The position numbers and the translations under genes are program-made. The notes below the pieces were generated by a model. The model searched no databases, had not been told where the DNA came from, and saw only the letters and a program-made list of their open reading frames with translations. From assembly GCA_032871835.1 (NCBI GenBank), contig CM065299.1, positions 93,355,152 through 93,419,151 of the forward strand: a stretch of 64,000 bases of DNA, written 5' to 3'. This document shows positions 47,459 to 60,324 of this stretch, piece after piece (position 1 is the first letter of the stretch; every line of letters starts with the position of its first letter). Source of the DNA: Dipteronia dyeriana. Its lineage: Eukaryota; Streptophyta; Magnoliopsida; Sapindales; Sapindaceae.

Positions 47459-50400
47459 ATGGGGTCCCTTCTAATTCGTGAATGGGCCGGGTTTCAACAG
47501 TTTCCTTCTGCGACTCAGAACAAGTTGATTGATTTGCTGGCTAAATTGAAGCAAGAGGTTTTCAATCTTTTGTTTTACTGTTGTTAAACCCTTTTTTAGT
47601 TTATCGAATGATGTTTATTAGCTTCGCAAGATTTTTTTTTTGTTGGTTTATTTTAGGATGTTTATTCTAGCTTAACATTCTCGGTGGCAGAACGTGAACA
47701 CGTTGACAATCCTTGTTATGGGCAAAGGCGGTGTTGGGAAATCTTCAACCGTCAATTCTCTTATTGGGGAGCGTGTGGTCACTGTTAATTCTTTCCAGGT
47801 ATGCATTAGATATGTTCTCACGGATTTCGTTTAGTGTTGGGGTTGATGAGGTTTAGCTTTTAGGTGCTTTAATGTGTTTGACTGTTGGAATGCTGCCTTT
47901 TTTACAGTCAGAAGCTCTGAGACCAGTAATGGTTTCACGCACCAAGGGAGGGTTCACGTTAAACATTATTGATACTCCGGGACTTGTAGAGGCCGGTTAT
48001 GTTAGTTATCAAGCTCTTCAGTTGATTAAAGGGTTAGTGCTGGAATATCATGTCAATTTTTCACGTACTATATAATTTGTTGCATCTACAGGTCCAAATC
48101 TTATTATAGTGTGGTTCTTGATGGGACTCATGTAACACAGGTTTCTTTTGAATAAGACCATAGATGTCCTGCTCTATGTAGACCGTTTGGATGCATATAG
48201 AGTGGATGACTTGGATAAGCAAATTATTAAAGCCATCACTGGAAGTTTTGGCAGAGACATATGGCACAGAAGTTTGCTTGTCCTCACTCATGCACAACTC
48301 TGCCCTCCTGATGAACTGAATTATGATGTTTATTCTTCGAAAAGATCTGAGGCTCTTTTAAAGACCATTCGTATTGGAGCTTGCATGAGGAAACAAGATT
48401 TTCAGGTACATTATTCATTTTTAATTGTTAAATGATGAAGCAATATCTCTTTTTCAAATATGTCAAATTTCTAAGTAGACAAGCGAAGACCTTGGAGAGG
48501 CTGATATGGAGCAATAAGCTAACTTATTTCATAGATTGCATAAATCACCGGATATGCATGTTTTCTATCACTTACAAGTTGTTAAAGTATTGATTACTAG
48601 TAGTTTTGTTTCTGAGACAAAGGAAATGGAGGTGCATGGTATTGTAGATAGGATCTTGTTTTGTGACCAGATCAATTCACACAATTTCTCTTTTTTACTT
48701 TGAATGGTTAAACATACACGAGAAGACATACACTGCTTTAGAGGTTACAAATAGCATATAGCAGTATATGTTTGGAATTTCAGATTCATAAACTTTAAAT
48801 TTTAACAATTTTTTGGTATTGTATGAGAAGGGTCTGCTATTGTGTGAATTACTAGACTGACTAGTTACTCATGAAACTTGAATTTACAATTTTTTTTGTT
48901 TTTTGACCTGATCATGGTTTAAGAGACCATATAGATTGGATATAATAGAAGTGACAGGGGAAAGTTTATATATGTTAGAAGTTTCTTAAAGAAGTAGAAT
49001 GCAATGGATCCTTGGGTGCATATGCTTTATTGTGGTAACAAAATGTGCAACTGCAGTGGTAAATTGATTGATCTATCGTCATTATGCTTTATCAAATTCT
49101 TTTTGACAAAAACAATGCTATCATGTGTCCTAAAGTAAGTAAAAAGTTCATAAAAAATTAGATTTATTTTTTCAATACATAAGTAATTCTGGAAAATAAC
49201 AAATAAAATGTCCCCTTGGTGCACTTAATAAAACCCCTTAAACAATGCTAGGCTATTGAAGTAATAGAGAGAATTATCCTTCGTTGATGGTTTGCCTGAG
49301 TTCTTGCCTTATGTGTCAAATGCCATTTTATGTAATTGGTATATCAGTTTACTGCAAAAATAAAAAGGTAATTGGTATATCAGTTAATAATAGCCTTGTG
49401 GAAGTTAGGACGGAAGCAAAGGTTTCTGATTTGAATGAAGTCTTAGTTGAATTTAGTTGGTCCACAGAGTGGCTTAGTAAGCATCATATGAACCAAGGAA
49501 TGAAGGAATATGAACCAACAAGTTGGAACATTTCGGTTTTTATTTCATTGAAAAAGGTTCTGGATCTACACTTTGGACCAAGGAAAATAGTTTTTCCCTT
49601 CTATTGTAAGAGAAAATATCCAGCATATTCATTTCAACCTTGTCTTTGGATGGTTCAACTCAAGACTTCCTCAAGCATGTTTATTCATGTATTGCACCAC
49701 AGCACAAACCAGTAGACATTGCAGCACAACCACATTACGGATCCAGCAATGTTATCTTTAGCTTCCCATGTGCCTATGTCACATATTTGCATCAGCATTG
49801 TAGAAAATTATATATGATTTCTCACTGCGAGCTCTTATATATTTTATGATGGTTACAAGTTGGAATAATTGTTTTCCCCCCCCTCTAAATCAACATTTAA
49901 AGGAATCTTGCAATGTAGTTTCTTTAATGAAAGCGTTGGAGAGGTAGAAAGGATCATCGATAACCTCTTACATATATCCTTTTGTTTTTTTGTCAACATT
50001 TGTATATTAGCCGGTAATGATGCTTTTAAAATTTCCAAGAAAATTTTAAGAATTATTTTGGAGAACTATATTGTGTATTTCTTAATTTACTATTTATTTT
50101 TATAAATACTGTATTATACCTTAAGGGGTTTATCCCCTCTCTTCACTCTTTAGTCATATATATATATATATATATATCACATAACCAGAGATTATAAACA
50201 TGTAAAGACATCTTATTGGGATCAGATCCTTGATACGCTGGCCTATTACTTTTTTTGGTAGCATATTCTCATATGAAACCTTTGTTCCTGATAAAATGTT
50301 GATCTGATAATCAAGTGAAATGTACAATCTTGTATCTAGACATCCTGAAATATCCTATCACTGTATCAGTGGAAGGGCAAGGCTTTCTATTTCTGTGGTT

Positions 50401-51315
50401 AATTTTTAGCTTATCTGTCCAAATCCTATGATATTGAATTGTTTGTTACTAACAGTAAGTTGTGTACTTGAGAAAAATTTCTTAAGTTTTTAATTGGAGA
50501 GTCATGTAAATTTGTGTCCAAAATTATGTAGACAAACTGAAGGAATTTTTTATGTTGGTGATCTGTAATTGTATTGCGTTTAGAGTTGGATGCATAAGAT
50601 GGAGATACAGCTATTCAATGACTTATTATGCTCCCCGACAAACATGGAAAAGCATTTTGCAAGATTTCCTCAATTTTTATGCTTCATTAGTTTATCGTGT
50701 TCTTCATAAATTGGCAGTTTATAATGACATTTCAATTGTTAATATTCTTCTCTTGTTCACATTTGGATTATGTGACATACTTAAGAGTGTTTTGATCAAA
50801 TTTTAACTTGTGATGCTTGCAGGATTTTACCATTCCAGTTGCTTTGGTTGAGAATAGTGGTAGATGCAATAAAAACGAGAGTGATGAAAAGGTTCAGTTT
50901 CTGTGCTCCGTAATGACCATTTACCCCATATATTTGAGAATTGTGTACCCAATTATTTATTAATTGCATATCTTGTTAATGCCAGATACTTCCAAATGGT
51001 GATGCATGGATTCCGAGCATGGTAAAGGCAATAACTGACGTTGCAACAAATAAGAGCAGAGCTATTGTTGTTGATAAGAAGTTGATAGATGGGTCTGGCT
51101 CAGACGAAAAGGGAAAATTGTGGATCCCTGCTATTCTTGGGCTTCAGGTAAAGCATACCAAATTCTGTAACCAGAGGTTTCAGTCGACTGACCTCAAATA
51201 ACAATCTCCTTTTTGTCTTTTCTTGTTGCAGTGGTTTGTTGCGAAAGGGATTGAACGGGCAATTAAGAAAGATATAAGACGCGATATCATCGCAAAGGGT
51301 AACAGACTTTATTGA
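47459..51315 (+). CDS. TOC34: Chloroplast outer-envelope import receptor GTPase (Toc34/Toc33)
   Basis: Seven coding exons: 47459-47557, 47691-47798, 47908-48032, 48141-48405, 50823-50891, 50986-51147 and 51232-51315, giving 303 aa with closed phases. G1 is GKGGVGKSS (44-52), G3 is DTPGL (91-95), G4 is THAQ (160-163) and ENSGRC (209-214) closes the GTP site. VDRLDAYRVD (124-133) carries the Arg (131) that lines up with the dimer arginine of Toc33/Toc34. A single C-terminal tail-anchor span (about 266-285, LWIPAILGLQWFVAKGI) is followed by a basic tail. Length matches the family (about 300 aa). Toc34 binds preproteins with Toc159 at the outer envelope and feeds them to the Toc75 channel. Intron 4 is 2.4 kb with an unexplained segment. 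Confidence 0.95.
49250..49800 (+). other. Gene-like fragment inside TOC34 intron 4, unidentified
   Basis: Open stretches in two frames have ordinary protein-like composition: one from 49284 with DLNEVLVEFSWSTEWLSKHH, and a shifted one near 49640 with SLDGSTQDFLKHVYSCIAP. Together they read like a broken piece of a captured gene or retrocopy. I do not recognise the source and see no start, splice or element boundaries that define it. Confidence 0.3.
50157..50176. repeat. (TA)n microsatellite in TOC34 intron 4
   Basis: About ten TA units. Similar TA runs occur at 32.1, 32.2, 32.4, 33.3, 43.7 and 60.5 kb. Confidence 0.8.
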
Positions 51316-53230
51316 GAGAGTTGACTTGAAGCTCTAATCACGGGGGCACTGTATTCCGCTATTGTAGTAGTTTGTTATGCATTTTGCTTAAATTAGTTCG
51401 AGTAATTATTGATGACTACCAAGTACCACCTGTTGTGCACTTTATAAGCAGGAATGTTATCGGTGACATACAAATAATAGAGATATTTTTTGATCTGTCA
51501 TGGTTTGTCTGAATATCTTTAATCTTTTTTCGTTCTACTTGGCTCTCTTTTCATGCCCCCCCTGATATCATGTTTCTGTTTTTGAGATGCCACTGATCAT
51601 TGTTTGTTTCTCTGTCAATGGGCATATCGATGAAATCAATGGTGTCGATGTAGTGATTATTGCTTCTGATTTCAATCCAGCTAATTTTGATTCATTGAAG
51701 AGGAGTACAGGGACACAATGGCACTGTGACAGAAATTCCCTCTGCCAACCAATGTTCATTAAATGAAACCTATTTCACCGGCCCGATGCATGCTAAAGAA
51801 TAAAATATTAGCTCCTTTGCTGTGCTTTTGAAGTTGATAATCTTAAAGTTTGATTGCGAGCATCTTTTGAGGTTTGATCATGGTCCCTCCCTCCACTCCA
51901 ACTTAAGCATGGATGCGCCGTGCAATCGTAGCTTTTTCTCGTCCTTTCTGCGTAGATTGCGGAGATTTGGAAGGGTTAGATGGAGAGAGAACTGAGATGA
52001 GAGCTAGAGGAGAGGGGGGACCAGAATTTGTGAAGCATTTTATTGTGTGGATGGCCATGTGAGTGGATTCGAGCTTATGATTAAGAACACCCACTTATGG
52101 CCTCTAAGCATCATTATGAACAGCACACGCACTCAAGCATGGTGACAATCTCATAACCCAGTATATTTGTGTTGCACGCCTCAAGATCTAATCATTTCTA
52201 GGGTACTCTTAAATCAGTTAGGTCAATTTTTAACCGCTAATTTAATTATTACCAATACTGCTTTTCGATTTTTAATCCAATATTGATAGACAGGATCATT
52301 TTAGGGGATCTTTTTCTGCTTCTTTTTTTTTTCTTCTTATAAAGAAAAATCAAATAATCATATCAATATGTTGGGATTGGCATGTAAAAAAGGAAAACAA
52401 AAACAGTAAAAATTTAGCACTTTTACTATTCAGAAATCTCAATAAGAGAAAGATAATTTAATTCTTGGTTTGTGATTAGTTTCCTAACATAATTTGTTTC
52501 ATTTTTTATCTATAGATTACGTGGATACCAATTAATAAAAATTGAAAAACTGTATTAGGATAGGCATACGATTTCATTTGTAGCTGATTTAATAAAATCC
52601 TTATTTTTTAATATACCGCATGCTATAATCAAAAATCTCAATAAGGGGAAAGGAATTTTATTCTAATTTGTGATTAGTTTACTAAAAACGGATGATGATT
52701 AAAAAATAATGAAATATAAGGGAAGAGTAATGATATACATTCCACGTACAATCCCATTTATAGCATCCTAATTCACAATCTATATGGTATCTGACGTGTC
52801 ACTTGATGAATAAATACACATTAATTCATACCGGCTGCCATATGAGTTGAGATAAAAAATTTAAGATTTTAGATGAAATATCTAGAATTACTCCTAAGAG
52901 AATCCACATAATTTATTTGATCTGGTAAATTACGTATAACCCATATATAAGTAACTAATTAATGAAAGTTGTAATGGCTGTAATAGGATGGGCATACAAT
53001 TTCATTTGCATATTTAGATTAATATTTTAGGGTCTGTGCAAGGTTTCGATTTTCTTTTTTCCTCTATTATATATATAGTATTGTCCGAAGGTTTTCAATA
53101 TATGATCGTACATAATGTTTTTTCCCTCTAGATTAGTCCGATTAAAATAAAATAAAATAAATGGGTAATATTATCATAACATCTCGACTAATAAATATAA
53201 AAGAAAAACATTTATGGTCTTGTTTCTTCT
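51316..53230. other. 3' flank of TOC34-type gene and AT-rich intergenic DNA
   Basis: 3'UTR probably within the first 250 bp. Two similar blocks (about 52410-52560 and 52630-52760, each with CTCAATAAG then TTTGTGATTAGTTT and TAATAGGATAGGCATAC-type words) recur again at about 52900-53030 and 56640-56830, so a diverged family repeat flanks the hAT element on both sides. No gene seen. Confidence 0.45.
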
Positions 53231-56200
53231 ACTAGACATGACCATGGTTCGGTTCGAACCGTGGAACCGAACCGTAACCGTGTGAATTGAACCGTAACCG
53301 GAACCGGAACCGTGGAACCGGTTTCGGAACCGTAACCGGAACCGGGGGGTCGGCGGTTCAGGAACCGCCGGTTCCTGACCTTTATTTTAAAAAAAAAATT
53401 GATTTTTTTTTTAAAACAGCCGTTGGGCCCAACGGCTCAATTTTTTTTTTCTTTTTTTTCTTTTCCCCTTTAATTATTTATTTCCTATAAATACCCCCTA
53501 ATTCATTTCTTATCATACAATTGCTCTCTCAAGTCTCAACTCTCTCTCAAGTCTCAATTCTCCTAATTCTCTTCAATTATCTTCCAATTAGTCAATTATT
53601 TATTTGTTTATATTTAGTGTATTACAATTATTATTTTTTATAATCATTTTAAAATCCTTGTCAACAATTTTTATCTTAATTTTTTTTGAAGAGTTTATTT
53701 ACAAATTATTTTTTTCGATGGCAAGTGGAAGTGGAGTAAGAGATATTCCACCAAGGCATTCCGTTTTCAGGACCGGTAAGGATCGTATGTCGGAGCCGGA
53801 TCCGGTCCAACCGGATAATATCGGTTTTGATGACACCGCTTTCCATGAGTTCCTACAACGGCAAGCCTATCTTGAATCTCTAAAATATCCAATCAATCCA
53901 AATCACCCTTTAATAATTTCTGAACCCAATTCTAGCCAGCCTAGCGTCCTTAGCCAGCCTAGCGCCCCTAGCCCTAGCCCTAGCCCTGGTAATATGACAA
54001 ACCAATCAGAAAATATATCCGATTTTGCTGCAGATCCAAATTTTGAAGAGCCGACAGAGAAGGATAAGAAGCATCTCAAATCTGATCTATTCGTTCTCCA
54101 CATAAAGAAAGTTACGAAACCGAATGGAACATGTTGGGCGGTGTGCAATTACTGCCCTAAAGAATACAAGTGGACTAAATCTGGAGGATACGACACATAT
54201 AGGAAGCATATTACGACTAGTCATCCAGCAGAACTTGCCAAGGGGAATGCACAATCTCAAATTTTCAGGTTTTCTACCCCTGACACTCAATTATTTAAAT
54301 ATAGTGATCAAGCTAATAGAGAAGAATTAGCTAGGATGGTAGCTGTAGAACATTTACCTTTTAGTTTTGGTGAAAAAATTGGTTTTATTAAATATTGTCA
54401 TAAAGCATTAAATCCTGCTGCATATCGTGTTCCTATGACCACTCTCAGGCTTACAATGTATGATATTTATAAAAAGGAAAAAAGGATTTAAAAAAAATAT
54501 TTTACGAACTATATAGGTCGTGTTTCCGTATGTGCTGATATATGGACTGACCATTGACGAATGCATTCATACTTAGGTGTAACTTGTCATTATATGGACA
54601 AAGCATGGACAATACAAAAAAGAATTCTTGCATTTAGAGTTTTTGATGATGCACATACTGCTGATAATATTTATAAAAATATGAAAATCATTTTCGAAGA
54701 GTATAAAATTGAAAGCAAAATTTTTTCAATTGGTTTTGATAATGCTTCTAATAATACATCAGTTATTCCTGCTTTAATTGAATTATGCAAGCCTTATTTT
54801 AATAGTAAATATTTTCATCAAAGATGTGCTTGCCATGTTTTAAATTTATACGTTGAAAAAGGTTTGGAAATTCTTCAAGCTTTTATTAAACCCATTAAAG
54901 AGGCCCTCTGGAAATATCCTAATGTTATGAAAGCATGGGTAAGATTTTGTAAACAGGCAGGTAGACATCCCATTAGATTTTCTCGTGATGTTCCAACACG
55001 TTGAAACTCTACTTATAAATTGCTTTGTGAAACTTATGAATATAGGGATTTATTAGTTTCTTTTATGCAATATAATGTTAGTCAAATCAATCTTTATGCA
55101 CACCATTGGGATGTTTGTACAAAAAATTGTAATTTGTTAAAAAATTTTAATAGTGCTACTAACAATTTATCAGGTCTTTTTTATCCTACTACTCAATTAT
55201 TTATTATTGAGGGTTGTAATATTGCTGGTGCATTTGCTGACTGTTCATCTGATATACAATTACAGACATGCATTGAAGCTATGAAAAAAAAATGGTTAGA
55301 CTATTATAGAGAGTTTCCAATTATTTACATGCTTGCGTTGTGTTTTGACCCACGTTGTAAACTAGATGCATTAACAGATTATTTAACTCTTTATTATAAA
55401 TGTTTAGGTATACAATTAGAAATTAATACTTATTGTGGTGCAATTAATATATTATTTTATCAGTTATATGATGAATATCGTAGAATTTATGGTCCATCAT
55501 TAAACATTAGTGTTCCACAAAATGAAAATGTCTCCCAAACTCGATCTTCTGGAGTGTTGGGGGCAGGGTCTGCACTTTTATCCCAAAAGATCAAAAGATT
55601 GCGAGGTTCTTCTTCTTCTTCATCAAGTCCGATCTCGTATGATGAGATAGAAACTTATCATAGTACCAATTTTGAGTTTATAGGAGACGATGATGTGGAT
55701 AAATTTGATATTCTACATTGGTGGAGAGAACATGAAAAGCACTTCCCAATCTTGTCTATAATAGCCAAACAGATTCTTGCAACACCGGTTTCTACAGTGG
55801 CTGTGGAACAAGAGTTTAGCGCGGGTGGAAATATTTTAGACGCAAGACGGTCGCTTTTGAGTTCAGAATCAATTCAAGTCCAAGTGTGTGTTGATGATTG
55901 GACAAAGGCTGGATATAGACAACAAGAAATGGAGCCAGAAGTTATTTATGATTTCTTCGATGATGATCACACCACCGGCACCGGAACGGATGGCAGCGAT
56001 TAGTTATAGACTTACAAAATTACATATGTAAAAGACAATAAAATGTAAAAGAACTACGTGGTCTTTGATTCCTCTAAACCCCGAGTCCGAGAGGATAAAT
56101 ATGCAACTTAATTTTGGTACAAATTAAGTGCAAGACCAATTTTTTTAATTTTTAGTTTTATACATTTATTTCAATTTATGTATTTAGTATTATTTTTTAA

Positions 56201-56432
56201 AATTTTAATTTCGGCTTACGGCCTTACACAATAAAATTCATTTACAAGTTCATATTATTACATGTATTATGTTTTCGTATTTTTTTTAAAAATGAGTATA
56301 AATATATAATAAGAAAAAAAAAAAGGAACCGAACCGAACCGGAACCGTGGTTCCACGGTTCTGGTTCTGGTTCTGGTTCGGGTTCTGGCTCCTTCCAGAA
56401 CCGAAACCGGTCGGAACCGGGATCATGTCTAG
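53231..56432 (+). mobile_element. Nearly full-length hAT transposon, transposase inactivated
   Basis: About 3.2 kb. Termini CTAGACATGA (53232-53241) and TCATGTCTAG (56423-56432) are exact inverted repeats. Flanks TTTCTTCT (53223-53230) and TTTCTACT (56433-56440) give an 8-bp target duplication with one mismatch. Both subterminal regions are crowded with GGAACCG / CGGTTCC words. A transposase frame fills the centre. The precise first base is uncertain by one or two. Confidence 0.85.
53718..56003 (+). pseudogene. hAT transposase with three in-frame stops
   Basis: A single frame of 762 codons from ATG 53718 to TAG 56003 with no frameshift. It holds a BED zinc finger (about 115-170; CNYC then HITTSH), a catalytic RNase-H-like part (ADIWTDH, GVTCHYMD, IGFDNASNN, CACHVLNLYV), then a helical insertion and the hAT dimerisation region with WWREHEKHFPILSIIAKQIL and PVSTVAVEQEFSAGGNILDARR near the end. 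Stops lie at 54489-54491 (TAA), 54555-54557 (TGA) and 55002-55004 (TGA). The two TGA codons sit where related proteins usually have Trp, so each may be one G-to-A change. The element is therefore probably not self-mobile now, but not long dead. It belongs to the plant hAT group with BED and dimer domains (zinc-finger BED RICESLEEPER-like). Confidence 0.9.
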
Positions 56433-57378
56433 TTTCTACTCTGCGGTGATTGTGTTTGTATAACTTTTTCCTTTTATATTTATTTTTTAGGAGGTTTCAT
56501 GTGTCGTAGGGTACATATTAACACTGCGCTTTATAAAAACCGGTGTAACCATAATTTTGGATATTTTTTTTTAATATACATCATGCGGTGACGGTGACTT
56601 ATTGCCAAATTATGCTCTACTCAGAAATCCCAAATTCCCAGTAAGGAAAGAGGGATTTAATTCTCAATTTGTGATTAGTTTACTGATAAGTAAAAACAAA
56701 TAAGGATTAAAAAAAAAGTATAATGGAATCTACGTAATTAATTTCATTTTCGATTGGTAAATTATGTGGACCTCACACGTAAATAATTAATTAATGAAAG
56801 TTGATAAAACTGTAATAGGATAGGCAATTAGGCATGCAGTTTCATCTGTAGCTGATTTAATAAAACCCAACCCTACTGTGTACCATGATTTTGGAAAATC
56901 ACTATTAATTTTTTCTTCACTTTTTTTGTTAATATACTATATGCGTTGATGGCGACATATTGTCAAATTATGGTCTTACCACCTACCCACATTGTGGTGG
57001 TAAAATTAGTGCTAATTTATTAAAAATGTTGTGAACTTAAATACTTATATGAATGTATATAAATTAAGATATTATTGGAAGAATATACAGTCACTGCATT
57101 TCTAGTCTGTGTTTTTCATTTGAGGTTGAACTTGAAAATTGAAATCCAACGGCGCCGAGGGATGAATGGAGTGGCATTGAATATACTTTAGTAGGCCCCC
57201 AATGATGATTAGCAAACCACCGGTGATTGGGTGTGGGGAGCCACCACAACCACCACCATGCAGAAAGATGTTCATATCATATCATATACATTATATTTTA
57301 TAAATTATGAGGTGTGAGAAATGAAAAGGTTAATACAACTTTTATGAACAGCTCCTCTATTGAATCTTGATACTTGCC
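56433..57378. other. Intergenic DNA upstream of the DUF1295 gene
   Basis: Contains a copy of the repeat block also seen left of the hAT element (TTCTCAATTTGTGATTAGTTTACT near 56661). No gene seen. The last 300 bp is a likely promoter. Confidence 0.45.
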
Positions 57379-57388
57379 TATATATACA
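57379..57388 (+). promoter_or_regulatory. TATA box of the DUF1295 gene
   Basis: CTATATATAC about 62 bp ahead of the ATG at 57450, with a CATCTTCTCTACA initiator-like stretch 5-15 bp downstream. Confidence 0.6.
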
Positions 57389-57449
57389 TACATCTTCTCT
57401 ACATTGTTGAGCAACAGCAGTGATCATTTATTCATTCATAAATCACAAA

Positions 57450-58614
57450 ATGTCTCGTAACTTGAAGAATGCAGTGATCGCACTACTTGCTTCCCTTCCT
57501 TCTATTCTCTTCTACTTTCAATTCCTCAACCACCATCACCAAACTAACACCAGTGGACCTATTTGGTCATGGTGCTATCACCACCCTCTTCTTCTAGCCA
57601 ACGTTTTATTCTTCTTCAATGTCAATCTTCTCTTCTGGATCATCAGTCATTTCCTCAATAGTCACTGGGTTCGCACCATAACTGTCGACTTTTCCATTTT
57701 TTTTTTACTTTTTAGGTTGAATAATATCTTTGTTTGAGCAAATTGATTTTTTTTTTTTGGATGGGGTTGCAGATGATCGATTTGTACTGGACGGTGATAC
57801 CTGTAATGCTTGTTCATTACTACGCAACGCATCCGTTGAGCCAGTATGATTACTGGAGATCAAAGATAGTGATAGTGTTGACATGGTTGTGGGGTGTGAG
57901 ACTGAGTCATAACTACTTGAGGCGTGAGAACTGGCAGTTTGGCGCCAGAGAAGACTGGCGCTTCACCGATATGCGCTCCCAGTACGGCAAACACTGGTGG
58001 TGGGTTTCATTCTTCGCCGTCTACCTCGCTCAACAGGTATTTCGTAATTGTTAACCTGTGCTCGACAAAATGCCGCAATGAACTCTTATTTCTTATTTTA
58101 CTTTTATAATTATCCAATCTCCTAAACTTTGCAGGTATTTCTGATTGGAGTGTGCCTGCCGTTGTATGCGGTGCACTTTGTTGACAAGCCATTGAATGTA
58201 TGGGATTTTGTTGCTGTTGTGGTCTGTTTGTGTGGCGTTGTCGTTGCTTACTTTGCTGACACACAACTCCATCAGTTTGTGACTAGAAACAACAAACTGA
58301 AAGAGCTTGGAAAGCCGGTGGTGCTTAATCTTGACAGGGGATTATGGTGTTATTCGCGACATCCAAATTACTTTGGGGAGCAGTTGTGGTGGTGGGGATT
58401 GGTTATATTTGCATGGAACCTGGAGCAAGGATGGACTTTTGTTGGGTCCCTCATCAATAGCTTGTGCTTGGCTTATGTGACAATACTTGTCGAAGAGCGA
58501 ATGTTAAAACAAGAGTACAGAGCTGAAGCATACAAGCTGTATCAGAAGACAACATCAGTTTGGATACCCTGGTTCAAGTCATCTGCAATAGCAGAGAAAG
58601 AAAAGAGCACTTGA
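57450..58614 (+). CDS. DUF1295 / steroid 5-alpha-reductase-like membrane protein
   Basis: Three exons, 57450-57668, 57773-58036 and 58135-58614, giving 320 aa; all phases 0. The start is the ATG of MSRNLKNAV, preceded in frame by no other ATG. Many hydrophobic spans occur, for example VLFFFNVNLLFWIISHF, LYWTVIPVMLVHYYA, VFLIGVCLPLYAV and WDFVAVVVCLCGVVVAYF. Aromatic motifs WGVRLSHNYLRRENWQFGAREDWR (in exon 2) and RHPNYFGEQ (236-244) are the family signature: the second resembles the NADPH/substrate motif of sterol reductase-type enzymes, and both are typical of the DUF1295 clade. The reaction is unknown; a lipid or steroid double-bond reductase is the usual guess. Arabidopsis has a close homologue next to its TCF25 gene (from memory, At2g46890). 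Confidence 0.9.
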
Positions 58615-60303
58615 TGTGAATTTATCTTCAACTTAAATGGTAAATTTATCTGCATTTTCCAATTTCAGTGTTCCTGTCTTTTGATATGTCAAGCACTTAT
58701 TTATGAACTCTCTGTATGAATTGTATAAAAGTGTTCTTCATTTTATCATTTGGTAGAAGTGTCTTTCTTTTTTCTATACAATGGAAGTTTTAAAAAAGAT
58801 GGAAGCATGGAATTTCTATTGGATATCCATTTGTTCTTTTAAATCTTCTCTGCTTGTTTTGATGTAAAATGATACTTGAAAGGTTCTCAGTAAAAACTAT
58901 CTATTAAATAAAGAAATTCTTACTGTAACATGAATAATGATGCAAAAGATTTGGGCACAAGGACATTCTGGATGGAACTTGGATTGTTTTCTCTGGAGTA
59001 TCATCATAGAAACCATCCAATTCCAAAATCACTGCAGAGTCTTAATTTAGCTGCAATAAACTTTGGCCTAGTTGCTTTTGTGCTTTTTTAGAAAAGTAAT
59101 CATAGATGAGATGGGGTTGGGTGAGTGGTATGCCCCCACACACCTGTGCCCCCCTTCCCAAGCCCAGAATCTATTGTAATAGTTCAACACAAAAATCATA
59201 ACATGGGTATTATATTAAAGGGCTTAGTAACTTTAGTGACAAAAGTTACTTGGTTAAATATTCTACTGCAACTCTGCAAGTGTTGGGACGTTTGGGCATG
59301 TCAAATGGGGAGATAGGAATCCTAAGTAACATGGGTTATGGCTACTAGATTCTGGTATGTGTTTATATGTCATATCTGACCTCCATTTCTTATGATATGA
59401 GAACCTAACTCCATTGTTGGCATCTACAGTTTCTCTTTATTTCATTTTTAGTTTGTAAGTCTCTATTCAGCCTCATGTGTGTGTATTCTACTGATTTTTA
59501 TACTGTACATGCCGGGGAAGAAAGGTAATGCCAAGTGCTAAAGCAACCTTCGTATTTATAATTTTTGGTATAGGGACTTGTTATTCTTTATTCGTATTCT
59601 TCTAACACTAGATGGCCAAGAAATTTAGACCAAACAAGCAAACAGAGCCAAAACTCACATGACTGAAAAAAAAATCAACAATGAAGTGAATAACATGGTT
59701 CACATTTTTATGTGGTCATTGCCAAGTCTGAAGTGTGACGGTGTGTCACTCCCACGTCTACCTAATCGACTTGGATCCTCTCCTCATCTTAATTAATCTT
59801 ATGATACATGAACATTACAACAAATGAATGATTAAGATAAGACTGTTTTCGTTTGCACTTTTTCTACTACCAATCACATTTTTTTTAAAGGTGATGAAAA
59901 AGACGGGGTTAGGAGAGAATTTGATCCATCACTTTGAAGATATAAATTGATTAATATGTTAGATCTCTGATATGAGTGAGAGACTGAGATCTAGCCCCAA
60001 TCTGGAACCCAGCCAGGCAGCCAAGAAGAGATTCATTCATGTTGTCCTTTACTTATATTTTCTTCCCCGAATCACGACTCGTGAGACATGGTCTCGTGAT
60101 CAGAGAATACGAAAAACGTTTGGAAATTCCCTAGAATACTTTTAATCAGTTATGATTTTGCAGACTAATGGGTAAAAGTGTTGGAGAATCGATGTTTGTG
60201 TTCGAAAGAATACATCACACTATTGAAGAGAGACGTGTGTTGGCAGCAGAGTTGGTAAAAAACATTAGTGCTGTATTTAATAAGAAACTTTGATATGGTA
60301 CAT
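58615..60303. other. 3' flank of the DUF1295 gene and intergenic DNA
   Basis: No gene seen. The first 300 bp should hold the 3'UTR. The rest is unremarkable AT-rich sequence; frames of about 60 codons have no family resemblance. Confidence 0.45.
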
Positions 60304-60324
60304 TCATAATATTAATATATATAT

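Noticed and set aside
53287..53490. Frame encoding a repeated Asn-Arg peptide
   Set aside because: Translation of the CGGAACCGG subterminal repeat of the hAT element, not a protein gene.
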